A DNA stretch of 64,000 bases from Aminobacter sp. AP02 (lineage in GTDB: Bacteria; Pseudomonadota; Alphaproteobacteria; Rhizobiales; Rhizobiaceae): positions 186,001 to 250,000 of the forward strand of contig NZ_QGGX01000008.1 of NCBI RefSeq assembly GCF_003148805.1. The letters run 5' to 3'. This document shows positions 27,032 through 36,065 of this stretch, piece by piece; position 1 is the stretch's first letter, and each line of letters opens with the position of its first letter. A program made the position numbers and the translations under genes. The notes under the pieces are model-generated. The model saw only the letters and a program-made list of their open reading frames with translations. It was not told where the DNA came from and ran no database searches.

Positions 27032-27901
27032 ATGGCATCGGTCGCGTTTCTTGGTCTTGGCGTTATGGGCTATCCCATGGCCGGCCATCTCAAGAACAAG
27101 GGCGGGCACGACGTGACCGTCTACAACCGCACCACCGAGAAGGCACAAAAGTGGGCTGCCCAGCACGGCGGCGCCTTTGCGGCGACCCCAGCGGAGGCCG
27201 CCGAGGGCAAGGACTTCGTCTTCGCTTGTGTCGGCAATGACGACGACCTGCGCGAAGTCACGACAGGCACACAGGGTGCATTCCATGTGATGAAGAAGGG
27301 TTCGATCTTCATCGACAACACTACCGCATCGGCAGAGGTCGCACGCGAGCTCGATGCTGCTGCACGAGCCGGCGGCTTCCATTTTCTCGATGCACCGGTG
27401 TCAGGCGGTCAGGCCGGCGCTGAGAACGGCGTGCTCACGGTCATGGTGGGCGGCGAACAGGACATATTCGACCGCGCTCGGCCAGTGATCGATTCATTTG
27501 CCCGCATGGTTGGCCTGATGGGTTCCGCGGGTGCTGGCCAGCTGACCAAGATGATCAACCAGATCTGCATCGCAGGCCTTGTCCAGGGCCTCGCCGAGGG
27601 CATCCACTTTGGCAAGAAGGCTGGCCTCGACATCGAAAAGGTCGTCGATGTAATCTCCAAGGGTGCCGCCGGCTCCTGGCAAATGGAAAACCGCCACAAG
27701 ACCATGAACGCCGGCAAATACGATTTCGGATTCGCCGTCGACTGGATGCGCAAGGATCTCGGCATCTGCCTGGAAGAAGCTGATCGCAACGGTGCCAAAC
27801 TGCCGGTCACGGCCCTGGTCGACCAGTTCTACAAGGATGTGCAGGGGATGGGCGGCAAGCGCTGGGATACATCCTCGCTACTCGCGCGCCTCGAAAAATA
27901 G
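27032..27901 (+). CDS. 3-hydroxyisobutyrate dehydrogenase-family oxidoreductase
   Basis: A 289-residue beta-hydroxyacid dehydrogenase. The dinucleotide-binding motif GLGVMGYPMAGHL opens the Rossmann domain, the substrate-binding DAPVSGGQAGAENG lies near residue 121, and the catalytic lysine is in GAGQLTKMINQ. The family includes 3-hydroxyisobutyrate, tartronate semialdehyde and succinic semialdehyde/glyoxylate reductases, so the substrate is open. It lies 93 bases past the transporter genes. Confidence 0.88.
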   Translation: MASVAFLGLGVMGYPMAGHLKNKGGHDVTVYNRTTEKAQKWAAQHGGAFAATPAEAAEGKDFVFACVGNDDDLREVTTGTQGAFHVMKKGSIFIDNTTASAEVARELDAAARAGGFHFLDAPVSGGQAGAENGVLTVMVGGEQDIFDRARPVIDSFARMVGLMGSAGAGQLTKMINQICIAGLVQGLAEGIHFGKKAGLDIEKVVDVISKGAAGSWQMENRHKTMNAGKYDFGFAVDWMRKDLGICLEEADRNGAKLPVTALVDQFYKDVQGMGGKRWDTSSLLARLEK

Positions 27902-27910
27902 CGCTGCATC

Positions 27911-28612
27911 ATGGTGCTGGCGCCGACCTCCACAGTCGAAGAGATCGTCGCGCATCTGAGGACGCTCGGCTCGGAGGAAGACCGCGCCGGCATCGCCCGC
28001 TTTGGCATTCGCAACGATCGGGCGCTTGGCATCTCCAATGCCGTGCTGAGGCCTATCGCCAAGACGCTAAAGCAGGATCACGAGCGCGCGCTGGCACTGT
28101 GGGCTACAGGCATCCGCGAAGCGCGTATCTTGGCGGTTGCCACCGATGAGCCTAAAAAGGTCGCGCGCGCGCAAGCCGACGCCATGGCCGCCGATTTCGA
28201 CAGCTGGGAGATCGTCGACCACGCCGTCTACCTCTTCTGCGATGCCGGGCTCGCCCATGAGATCATTACAGCCTATGCCGCGGACGAGCGTGAATTCGTC
28301 CGGCGTGCGGCCTTCTCGGCTATCGCCACGGCCGCGGTGCACCTGAAGAAAGAGCCGGATCAAACCTTCATAGGTTGGCTCGATCTGATCGAAACGCATT
28401 CGACAGACAGCAGGAACTTCGTCAAGAAAGCCGTGAACTGGGCGCTGCGTCAGGTCGGCAAGCGTTCGCCCGCCCTCCATACCCCGGCCCTGGCATTGTC
28501 ACAAAAACTCGCCGTTTCGGCTAACAAGACGGCCAGATGGATCGGCAAGGACGCCGTGCGCGAACTTACCGATCTCAAGACCCTTGAACGACTGAACGCG
28601 AAGAACCGTTGA
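27911..28612 (+). CDS. DNA alkylation repair protein (AlkD-like)
   Basis: A 233-residue all-helical protein built of HEAT-like repeats, matching the AlkD/AlkC-type glycosylase family that removes alkylated bases such as 3-methyladenine. Conserved stretches include the FDSWEIVDHAVY region and the FVKKAVNWALRQVGKRS segment. It begins nine bases after the dehydrogenase stop. Its stop codon abuts the stop of the convergent Lrp gene with no spacing. Confidence 0.83.
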   Translation: MVLAPTSTVEEIVAHLRTLGSEEDRAGIARFGIRNDRALGISNAVLRPIAKTLKQDHERALALWATGIREARILAVATDEPKKVARAQADAMAADFDSWEIVDHAVYLFCDAGLAHEIITAYAADEREFVRRAAFSAIATAAVHLKKEPDQTFIGWLDLIETHSTDSRNFVKKAVNWALRQVGKRSPALHTPALALSQKLAVSANKTARWIGKDAVRELTDLKTLERLNAKNR

Positions 28613-29104
28613 TCAGGCGGCCGACGCGCCGCTTTCCTTGTCCAGAACCATGTAGTCGAGCGGCAATTCGGTCGTGTACTTGATCTGCTCCATGGCGAAG
28701 GCCGACGACACGTCGCGGATCTCGATCTTGGCGATCAGGCGCTTGTAGAAGGCATCGTAGGCAGCGATGTCAGGCACGACGACGCGCAGCAGGTAATCGA
28801 CGTCCCCGCTCATGCGGTAAAACTCGATGACCTCGGGAAACTCCTGAATGACCTCGGAAAACCGCCTCAGCCACTCATGGCTGTGTGAATTGGTGCGGAT
28901 CGACACGAAGACGGTGACGCGGGTGTTGATCTTTTCCGGATCGAGAATGGCGACACGCCGCTTGATGACGCCTTCTTCCTCCAGCTTCTGGATACGCCGC
29001 CAGCAGGGCGTGGTGGACAGGCCGACTTTCTTGGCGACATCGGCAACGGCCAAGGTCGCGTCCTCCTGGAGGAGACGAAGGATTTTCCGGTCGAGGCGGT
29101 CCAT
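28613..29104 (-). CDS. Lrp/AsnC-family transcriptional regulator
   Basis: A 163-residue regulator with an N-terminal helix-turn-helix (MDRLDRKILRLLQEDATLAVADVAKKVGLS, then TPCWRRIQKLEEEG) and a C-terminal RAM ligand-binding domain (GDVDYLLRVVVPDIAAYDAFY). Members sense amino acids and control transport or catabolism; the target is not apparent from the neighbours. Confidence 0.92.
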   Translation of the reverse strand: MDRLDRKILRLLQEDATLAVADVAKKVGLSTTPCWRRIQKLEEEGVIKRRVAILDPEKINTRVTVFVSIRTNSHSHEWLRRFSEVIQEFPEVIEFYRMSGDVDYLLRVVVPDIAAYDAFYKRLIAKIEIRDVSSAFAMEQIKYTTELPLDYMVLDKESGASAA

Positions 29105-29212
29105 ATGCAGGCTCCGTTAGAAAAGGTTCGCCATAATCCTGTGATTTACCCCATCATACAAGAAAGGAATTCTCCGCACACCCTGCATTTTCGGTATCGA
29201 TTTCCATACCGC

Positions 29213-29830
29213 CTAGGAAAGACGACTCTGGATTTCCGTCCTGAGAAAAGGCAGCAATTCCATTTCGAACCACGGATTCCGTTTGATCCAGCCGGTGTTG
29301 CGCCAGGATGGATGCGGCAATGGCAGCACATGCGGGCCCGATGAGCGCGCCCAGACCGAACGCCAATCGGCGACTGTGTCGGTCAAGGACGAGCCACGCG
29401 CGGCGCCCATGTGCCAGCGTTGCGCGTATTGACCGATCGCCAGCACGACATCGATCTGCGGCATCAGCCCCATCAGCCGTGCGCGCCAGGCCAGCGCGCA
29501 TTCCCGTCGTGGCGGCAGGTCGCCGCCCTTGGCGTCCTGCCCTGGAAAGCAAAATCCCATTGGCACGATCGCGAATTTTTCCGGATCGTAGAAAGCTTCA
29601 GGGGAAACGCCCAGCCAATCGCGCAGGCGGTCGCCTGAAGCGTCGGTAAACGGCGCGCCGCTTAGATGCACCCTGGTCCCGGGCGCCTGCCCGGCGATGA
29701 GGATACGCGCACGCGATGACGGTACGACCACCGGCCGAGGCTCATGGGGCAAGGGTTTGCCCAACGGATGATCGACGCAAATGCGGCAGCCCTTGATCTC
29801 CACAACCAGTCGGTCGAGTTCGGCGGACAT
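29213..29830 (-). CDS. Uracil-DNA glycosylase-family protein
   Basis: A 205-residue protein of the UDG superfamily. Motif 1 appears as ILIAGQAPGTRVHLSGAPF and motif 2 as LPLPHPSWRN. An N-terminal CRIC pair is present, but not the full cysteine set expected for a family 4 iron-sulfur cluster. It may excise uracil or another damaged base. The start at 29830 lies three bases after the glutathione transferase stop, so the two are cotranscribed. Confidence 0.8.
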   Translation of the reverse strand: MSAELDRLVVEIKGCRICVDHPLGKPLPHEPRPVVVPSSRARILIAGQAPGTRVHLSGAPFTDASGDRLRDWLGVSPEAFYDPEKFAIVPMGFCFPGQDAKGGDLPPRRECALAWRARLMGLMPQIDVVLAIGQYAQRWHMGAARGSSLTDTVADWRSVWARSSGPHVLPLPHPSWRNTGWIKRNPWFEMELLPFLRTEIQSRLS

Positions 29831-29832
29831 GT

Positions 29833-30444
29833 TCAGGCTGCGGCACTCGGGCGGGCGGCAATCGAGCGGTACCAGCGCAGCACGTTGGCAAACTCCTCGG
29901 GTACCACGATGCGGGCCGGCTTCATGAAGTCGACGGCGATCAGCCCGGTGATATCGGCAATGGAAAAAGCGTCGCCGGCGGCGAATTCGCGCGATGAAAA
30001 TTCCTTGTCGAGCAGCGCGAGGAAATCGATCACCTTCGGCTTGTTGGCCTCGCCCCATTCCGGAACCTGGGGCACTTCCCATTCCTTCATGGCCGGGTGG
30101 ATGTGCCGGAAAGCAAAGCTAACAGGCTGGAACAGGTTGAACTCGATCCGCCGCTGCCACATCTCGACGAGCGCCCTGCCAAGCGCCCCACGACCAAAGA
30201 GCGCCGGTTCCGGGTGCAGTTCCTCGAAATAGCGGCAGATAGCGATGGATTCGGTGAGGATTGTGCCGTCGTCCAGCTCGAGAACCGGCAAGCGCCGCAA
30301 CGGATTGCGCGAGGCAACTGCCTCGGCCTTGTGTCCCATGGCTCCCATGTCGACCGATGTCATCGGCACCTCGATGCCTTTTTCGGCCAGGAACACACGC
30401 ACCCGCCTCGGGTTCGGCGCCCGGCCACCATCAAACAGCATCAT
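29833..30444 (-). CDS. Glutathione S-transferase
   Basis: A 203-residue two-domain protein. The thioredoxin-like N-terminal domain runs through RRLPVLELDDGTILTESIAICRYFEE, holding the cis-proline and the glutathione-binding ES pair, and is followed by an all-helical domain. The substrate is unknown. It heads a two-gene unit with the UDG-like gene. Confidence 0.9.
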   Translation of the reverse strand: MMLFDGGRAPNPRRVRVFLAEKGIEVPMTSVDMGAMGHKAEAVASRNPLRRLPVLELDDGTILTESIAICRYFEELHPEPALFGRGALGRALVEMWQRRIEFNLFQPVSFAFRHIHPAMKEWEVPQVPEWGEANKPKVIDFLALLDKEFSSREFAAGDAFSIADITGLIAVDFMKPARIVVPEEFANVLRWYRSIAARPSAAA

Positions 30445-30489
30445 TGGCTTCTCCTCGGTTGCCGCGATTTCGCAACTATAGGCCGTAAA

Positions 30490-31107
30490 CTACCAGAATC
30501 GAAAGATTTCCCGCAGCCAATTGAGTATCCGTCCGTAGCTGCCATGCTCGATGTCGGTCATGTCGCCATGCATTTTGCGCCAATCGCGCGGACGATCGAA
30601 ATCCCCAGCCCACATCCCTCTGTGGTCACGGCGAGCGGCGGATTCTGCAGCTTCATAGCCGCCATAGGCAATCGCCCAGCCGGCTTCGACCTGGGCGCGG
30701 TTGAGGTCGGTGTTGCCGACACTGCACTCGCCGAGCAGGCGGCCGTATTTATCTCTCTCCCAGCCTGTGCAAACCACCTGCCGGCCCGCGACAAGATGCG
30801 ACAGGGCTTCGCGCGAGCGGCGGCCGCAAGGATATTGGGCACCGTCTTTGACGCAGACTTGGGAGTATTCCGGCGCATCGATTCCACGCAGCCGGATGCG
30901 TTCGGTCCCCAACGTAATCGAATCGCCGTCATTGACGACCGCAGTTCCCTCGGCCTTGCGTGTCTCCACCCTGTCGAGACGCGCCGATACGAGAATAAGG
31001 AGCCCGAGGATCGCAGCCGTCACCGCATAGTCCAGAATCTTGCGCCAACGGCTTCGCGGACGCCTGAAATACCGCTGTCGCGGCCTGCCCGACCACGAAC
31101 GGCTCAT
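30490..31107 (-). CDS. Membrane-anchored thermonuclease-family (SNase) protein
   Basis: A 205-residue protein with one membrane helix (about residues 27-43) followed by a staphylococcal-nuclease OB fold: VVNDGDSITL, RLRGIDAPEYSQ and the ERDKYGRLLGEC active-site loop are present. It is probably a periplasmic or surface nuclease. It is divergent from the histidine kinase gene. Confidence 0.88.
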   Translation of the reverse strand: MSRSWSGRPRQRYFRRPRSRWRKILDYAVTAAILGLLILVSARLDRVETRKAEGTAVVNDGDSITLGTERIRLRGIDAPEYSQVCVKDGAQYPCGRRSREALSHLVAGRQVVCTGWERDKYGRLLGECSVGNTDLNRAQVEAGWAIAYGGYEAAESAARRDHRGMWAGDFDRPRDWRKMHGDMTDIEHGSYGRILNWLREIFRFW

Positions 31108-31183
31108 ATGGCAAACAATCCCTTAATCATTCGGACGTAGCGTGCAGTCTTAAGGTAAGCGCGCGCGAAAATCGAATTATCAC

Positions 31184-32698
31184 ATGCCGTTGCAACGCTC
31201 TCATACGGCGGACAAGATCATTGTGGACCGCAGGAAACGCCATCGCAACAGCGATGTCGCTCGCGCTGTGCGCAAGACCCGCGATCAGCTGGCACAGCAG
31301 CCAGGCGGGCTGGCCTTCGACCGCGAGTTGCTGAAGCTCCATGCCGCCTCGATCAGGGCCAATTCAGCCGCGCTCCCATTGTTGGTCGTTATCCTTGCCG
31401 GCATTGGTCTGCTGCTTGGCGCGGAACGCGTCATCCTCACTTGGGCGTTCGTTGCCATTTTGGCCTATGGTGGCCTGGCCCTGCTTGCCCGTCGCGCCGA
31501 CGAGGCCGCTCCCGCCGCCATGAGCCCGATGGCCATGCGCCGCACCTTCCTCGTTGGCCATTTCGTCACCGGACTTGCATGGGCCTATCTGGCTGCGATG
31601 ACATGCACCGCTTGCGAGCCCGATCTGCTGGCTATCTTGAAAGGGGCTTTCCTTCTTGTCGCCATGGCCGCGACCGCATTCGTTGCATCCTCACTACGCG
31701 GCGCTATGACGGCGACCTTCTTCGTTCCTGTCGCTGCCTACGCGGCCTTTGGCGTCCGGCTGTCCGAGCCGCTCGGCATGATCATGGTGACGTTGCTGGT
31801 AGTAGCCCTTCCCTTCTTTTCCCAGGTCGCCAATATCAAGAACCGGTCGGCTCTGATGCTGATGTCGTTCCGCTCGGAGATGGACGCGCTGATTGCCGAA
31901 CTGGAAACGGCCAAGTCAATGTCCGACGAGGCCCGACGCCGCGCCGAGGACGCCAACCTCGCCAAGTCGCGCTTCCTCGCAACGATGAGCCACGAATTGC
32001 GCACTCCGCTCAACGCAATCCTTGGCTTTTCCGAAGTGATGGCGGGAGAAGTGCTCGGGCCCATCAACAGCCCGACCTACCGCGAATACTCCCGCGACAT
32101 CCACGATTCGGGCAAGCATCTGCTTGATCTGATCAACGAGATCCTCGATTTGTCGCGCATCGAGGCCGGCCGCTACCAGCTCAACGAAGAGCCGCTGGCG
32201 CTGCTGACGGTGGTCGAGGATTGCTGCCACATGATGGAGCTCAAGGCGCGCAACAAGGACCTGCGCATCGTCGAACAATTCGAGCCGGCGTTGCCGCGCC
32301 TGCTCGGAGACGAACGCGCCGTCCGCCAGATCACGCTGAACCTCTTGTCCAACGCCATCAAGTTCTCGCCCACGGGCGGAGAAATCCGCGTTCGCGTCGG
32401 CTGGACAGCCGGTGGCGGGCAGTACATCTCGGTCAAGGACAACGGCCCCGGCATCCCGGCCGAGGAAATTCCCATCGTGCTTTCGGCATTCGGCCAGGGC
32501 TCGATCGCCATCAAGAGCGCGGAACAGGGCACCGGCCTGGGCCTGCCCATCGTGCAGGGCCTGCTCTCGCTTCATGGCGGCGAGTTCGAATTGCATTCGA
32601 AGCTGCGCGAAGGCACCGAGGCTATCGCCATCTTCCCTGCCGCGCGGGTGATCGACGGCTTGCCGAAACTGGAGCCTCGCAGCGCGGCAAGAGCATGA
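31184..32698 (+). CDS. Membrane sensor histidine kinase
   Basis: A 504-residue kinase. About six membrane helices lie between residues 63 and 215 with little periplasmic loop, then a short coiled coil, a HisKA domain with the phosphorylated His270 (ATMSHELRTPLNAILGFSEVM), and a HATPase domain with N, G1 (DNGPGIP) and G2 (GTGLGLPIV) boxes. The H-box sequence is of the PleC/DivJ-like type common in alphaproteobacteria. No response regulator lies next to it, so the partner is unknown. Confidence 0.92.
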   Translation: MPLQRSHTADKIIVDRRKRHRNSDVARAVRKTRDQLAQQPGGLAFDRELLKLHAASIRANSAALPLLVVILAGIGLLLGAERVILTWAFVAILAYGGLALLARRADEAAPAAMSPMAMRRTFLVGHFVTGLAWAYLAAMTCTACEPDLLAILKGAFLLVAMAATAFVASSLRGAMTATFFVPVAAYAAFGVRLSEPLGMIMVTLLVVALPFFSQVANIKNRSALMLMSFRSEMDALIAELETAKSMSDEARRRAEDANLAKSRFLATMSHELRTPLNAILGFSEVMAGEVLGPINSPTYREYSRDIHDSGKHLLDLINEILDLSRIEAGRYQLNEEPLALLTVVEDCCHMMELKARNKDLRIVEQFEPALPRLLGDERAVRQITLNLLSNAIKFSPTGGEIRVRVGWTAGGGQYISVKDNGPGIPAEEIPIVLSAFGQGSIAIKSAEQGTGLGLPIVQGLLSLHGGEFELHSKLREGTEAIAIFPAARVIDGLPKLEPRSAARA

Positions 32699-32727
32699 TT
32701 GCGAACCGAAGGTCTGCCTGGCAAGCG

Positions 32728-33723
32728 TCAGCTAACCGCCGCTGCCATCCCCGAACTGATCTGGGCAGCGGTCTTGACGAGACCGGCCGCAAGCCCGGCT
32801 CCCACCGCTTCGCCATGGTCGATGCCAAGCCCCAGCAAAGGCCTCGCGCCGAGCTTTGCGAGCAAGCGGGCATGGCCTGGTTCGGTCGAGACGTGCGAGA
32901 ACATGCAGTGATCGAGGGCCGCCGGATCGACGGCATGAAGCACCGCGGCTGCGGATGACGTCGCAAAACCGTCGAGCAAGAGTGGAATCTTTTCCATGCG
33001 CGCAGCAAGGATTGCACCGGCAATGGCTGCGAATTCGCGGCCGCCAACACGACGCAGCGCCTCGAAGGGGTCGTTGAGATAAGGGCCGTGCAGAGCCAGC
33101 GCGCGATCGACCATTTCCGCCTTGCGCGCCTGCATTGCCGCGTCCGCGCCTGATCCAGGCCCAACCCAATCCGAGCCCTTGCCGCCGAACAGCGCAGCGC
33201 AAAGTGCTGCCGCAACGGTGGTATTGGCGACGCCGAGGTCGCCGATGCAAAACAGGTCGGTGCCGCCGGCAATCGCCTCCATGCCAAAGGCCATGGTGGC
33301 GGCGCAACCACGCTCGTCAAGCGCCGGCTCAACCGTGATGTCGGCGGTCGGCAGATGCAGCGCCAGATCAAGAACCTTCAGGCCAAGTTCGTTGGCAAGG
33401 CAAATCTGGTTGATCGCAGCGCCACCGGCAGCGCACAGCTCGACGCGCCGCGCCGTCGCTTCCATCGGCCTCGGCGAAACGCCCTGGGCAGCCACGCCGT
33501 GATTGCCGGCAAATATTGCGACCATGGGCTTGAGGACCGTGGGAGGAGCACGCCCAGTCCAGCGTGCCAGCCAAGCGGCGATGTCTTCGATGCGGCCGAG
33601 CGAACCTTTTGGCTTGTCGGCCTTGGCAAACAGGGCCCAAACCTTGCCGGCCTGTGCGACATCGCCCTCAGGCAGATGGGCAAACAGATTGCGGAAATCG
33701 TCAAAGGGAAGTGCGCTGGGCAT
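32728..33723 (-). CDS. cobT: Nicotinate-nucleotide-dimethylbenzimidazole phosphoribosyltransferase
   Basis: A 331-residue enzyme of lower-ligand activation in cobalamin synthesis, forming alpha-ribazole phosphate. Family features include GSLGRIEDIAAWLARW near the N-terminus, FAGNHGVAAQGVS, and GIGDLG-like FCIGDLGVANTTVAAAL; the conserved glutamate near the C-terminus lies in SHVSTEPGHARLL. No cobalamin riboswitch was found upstream and no other cob gene is present in the window. Confidence 0.95.
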   Translation of the reverse strand: MPSALPFDDFRNLFAHLPEGDVAQAGKVWALFAKADKPKGSLGRIEDIAAWLARWTGRAPPTVLKPMVAIFAGNHGVAAQGVSPRPMEATARRVELCAAGGAAINQICLANELGLKVLDLALHLPTADITVEPALDERGCAATMAFGMEAIAGGTDLFCIGDLGVANTTVAAALCAALFGGKGSDWVGPGSGADAAMQARKAEMVDRALALHGPYLNDPFEALRRVGGREFAAIAGAILAARMEKIPLLLDGFATSSAAAVLHAVDPAALDHCMFSHVSTEPGHARLLAKLGARPLLGLGIDHGEAVGAGLAAGLVKTAAQISSGMAAAVS

Positions 33724-33926
33724 GCGGGGCTACCTGCTGTTCGTCATCGTCACGCGCGGCATAGCCGCCTGAGCGCGCGAAAACAATCGCGACAAAGCGC
33801 TCGCGGGAAGGCAGCAAGGCGATCAGACGTCGCGGGAAAGCGCTTGCAATGCCGCGCAGGCTACATCATCTGTGGCTGGCGCAGCGTATATGTTGGCGCG
33901 ACGCATAGCCGCCGTGGACGATGTTT

Positions 33927-34157
33927 ATGACCGCCATTGAATCTCCCTGCATCATGCTGTGTTCGGTTGACGACACCACCGGCTATTGCTTCGGTTGCGG
34001 CCGCACCCGCGCTGAGATAGGCGCCTGGCTCGGCATGTCACCGGAAACGCGCCGCGCCGTCATGGCAACCCTGCCCGCCCGGCTCCAAACCATCGAGCGC
34101 AAGCCGCGCCGCGAAACCCGTCGTTCGCGCATCGCCCGCGAAAACGCGTCCAACTAA
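33927..34157 (+). CDS. DUF1289 protein
   Basis: A small protein of 76 residues (78 if the ATG at 33921 is used). The DUF1289 pattern ESPCIMLCSVDDTTGYCFGCGRTRAEIGAW carries four cysteines in a likely metal-binding arrangement; the basic C-terminal tail is typical. Its function is unknown. It is followed 15 bases later by the protease gene, a pairing frequent in rhizobia. Confidence 0.85.
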   Translation: MTAIESPCIMLCSVDDTTGYCFGCGRTRAEIGAWLGMSPETRRAVMATLPARLQTIERKPRRETRRSRIARENASN

Positions 34158-34172
34158 GGAATTTCAGCAGAC

Positions 34173-34874
34173 ATGAACCGCCTTTACTGGGTCGTCACAG
34201 CCTTGCTCGGCGGCGGACTGCTGCTTTTGCTGTTCAACCATTCCTCTGGCGAGACCCTGGGCCTCAACAACGACAGCTTTGGCCAGCTGATCTATGCCGG
34301 CGCGCTTGCTCTTGTGATCGGTGCCGGCATCCTGCGTCGGGGAACGCGCCTGGGTGACACGTTGCGCAGCCTTGCGCTGTGGGTGCTGATCGTCCTGGCG
34401 TTCGTCGCCGGCTATCAATATCGCTACGAACTGCAGGATATCGCGAGCCGCGTGACGGCCGGCCTCGTGCCAGGCAGCCCGATGTCGGCCCTCGACGGCA
34501 ACGGGCGCGCCACCGTCACACTGGACAAGCTGCCAAACGGACATTTCGGGGCGCGCATGCAGATCAACGGTGCGACCATTCAGGCAATGGTCGACACTGG
34601 TGCCACCAGCACCGTGCTTACCACGGCCGACGCCCGCAAGGCTGGGTTCGATCCGGCAAGCCTGAGCTTCACCATTCCTGTCTCAACCGCAAATGGCATC
34701 GCGCACGCTGCGCGCATTACCGCAGGCAGTGTCCAGCTTGGCTCCATCGAGCGAAAGAACCTGCCCATGCTGGTTGCCGACCAGGGGCTAGAGCAAAGCC
34801 TTCTCGGCATGAATTTCATCGGCTCGCTGTCGGGCTTCGATGTGCGCGGCGACCGGATGATCTTGCGAGACTAG
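34173..34874 (+). CDS. Retropepsin-like aspartic protease (TIGR02281 family)
   Basis: A 233-residue membrane-anchored protein. Two or three N-terminal hydrophobic segments (residues 5-20, 35-50, 65-83) precede a single retropepsin-like domain with the active-site motif VDTGATSTVLT and a partner GMNFIGSLSGFDV flap region. One domain implies an active homodimer, probably in the periplasm. No substrate is known. Confidence 0.88.
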   Translation: MNRLYWVVTALLGGGLLLLLFNHSSGETLGLNNDSFGQLIYAGALALVIGAGILRRGTRLGDTLRSLALWVLIVLAFVAGYQYRYELQDIASRVTAGLVPGSPMSALDGNGRATVTLDKLPNGHFGARMQINGATIQAMVDTGATSTVLTTADARKAGFDPASLSFTIPVSTANGIAHAARITAGSVQLGSIERKNLPMLVADQGLEQSLLGMNFIGSLSGFDVRGDRMILRD

Positions 34875-34898
34875 TCCAGACATCCGTAATTCTGAATG

Positions 34899-35903
34899 TC
34901 AGGCCGCTTCGCTGGCGCGGCTCAAATTGACGGCTGCGAAGGCATCACGCAGCACCTCAGGGCCAGCCCCAGGCCTGTTGGCGTCGGTGGAAAGTATCTG
35001 GCGAAAACGCCGTGCGCCGGAAAGGCCGTGGAACATCCCGACCATATGACGCGTGACATGACCGAGACGGCCACCGGCGGCGATGTGGCGGCCGGCATAA
35101 TCCGCCATTGTTTCGATCAGCGCAGCGAAATCGAACTCGTCGGCCGCCTCGCCGCGCAACATCGCATCGACGCCGGCCAGGACCGCAGGCGTGTGATAGG
35201 CAGCGCGGCCAAGCATCACGCCGCCGACCTTGTCGAGATGCGAGCGTGTTTCATCAAGCGTCAGAATACCGCCATTTATGCCTATGAATCGATGGGGCAT
35301 TCTGGCTTTGAGGCGGTAGACGCGACCGTAGTCGAGTGGCGGAATATCGCGATTTTCCTTGGGGCTCAGCCCTTCCAGCCACGCTTTTCGCGCATGCACC
35401 CAAAGCGCATCGGCACCGGCAGCGAAGACCGCGTCGGCGAGCGTATCGAGCGCTGTTTCAGGGTCCTGGTCATCGACACCGATACGGCATTTCACCGTGA
35501 CAGGAACCTTGACCACAGCCTTCATTGCCGCAACGCCTTCGGCAACCAGGTCGGGCGTCTTCATCAAGCATGCGCCGAAGGTGCCCGACTGCACGCGGTC
35601 AGACGGGCAGCCGACATTGAGGTTGATTTCGTCATAACCGAACGCTTCGCCGATACGAGCGGCCTCGGCGAGCTTGGCCGGATCGGAGCCGCCAAGCTGC
35701 AAGGCGACCGGATGCTCGCAATCGTCAAAACCTAGCAAACGATCGCGCGCGCCATGAATGATTGCGTCTGCCACCACCATTTCGGTGTACAGAAGCGCAT
35801 CGTGGCTCAGCTGCCGGTGAAAATATCGGCAGCACCGGTCGGTCCAGTCCATCATGGGTGCGACGGCGAGTATCTGGGCGCCGTCGGCATAGAGCTTGGT
35901 CAT
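34899..35903 (-). CDS. dusA: tRNA-dihydrouridine synthase A
   Basis: A 334-residue FMN enzyme that reduces uridines in the tRNA D-loop. VAPMMDWTDR opens the TIM barrel, the catalytic cysteine is in NLNVGCPSDRVQSG, and the DusA-type WVHARKAWLEGLSPKENR stretch is present. The start at 35903 has a GAAG site and matches the family; the 24 in-frame codons before it do not. Confidence 0.95.
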   Translation of the reverse strand: MTKLYADGAQILAVAPMMDWTDRCCRYFHRQLSHDALLYTEMVVADAIIHGARDRLLGFDDCEHPVALQLGGSDPAKLAEAARIGEAFGYDEINLNVGCPSDRVQSGTFGACLMKTPDLVAEGVAAMKAVVKVPVTVKCRIGVDDQDPETALDTLADAVFAAGADALWVHARKAWLEGLSPKENRDIPPLDYGRVYRLKARMPHRFIGINGGILTLDETRSHLDKVGGVMLGRAAYHTPAVLAGVDAMLRGEAADEFDFAALIETMADYAGRHIAAGGRLGHVTRHMVGMFHGLSGARRFRQILSTDANRPGAGPEVLRDAFAAVNLSRASEAA

Positions 35904-36065
35904 GGTTTCTTCGCGTAAGGCTGAGGTGGCTTTCAGATAAGGCCGCTCCCTACCATGACAAGGCCACCACGCCAAATCAGCCTGCCGCGCATGCGAGGAG
36001 CAGCGCGCCCTCTTCGCACCGCTGCAACCAGTCCTGCGTCTTGCGGCGTCCTCGGCCAGAGTACT

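Noticed and set aside
33724-33926. Possible cobalamin riboswitch or small gene between cobT and the DUF1289 gene
   Set aside because: No B12-box or conserved core could be found, and no start with a ribosome site.
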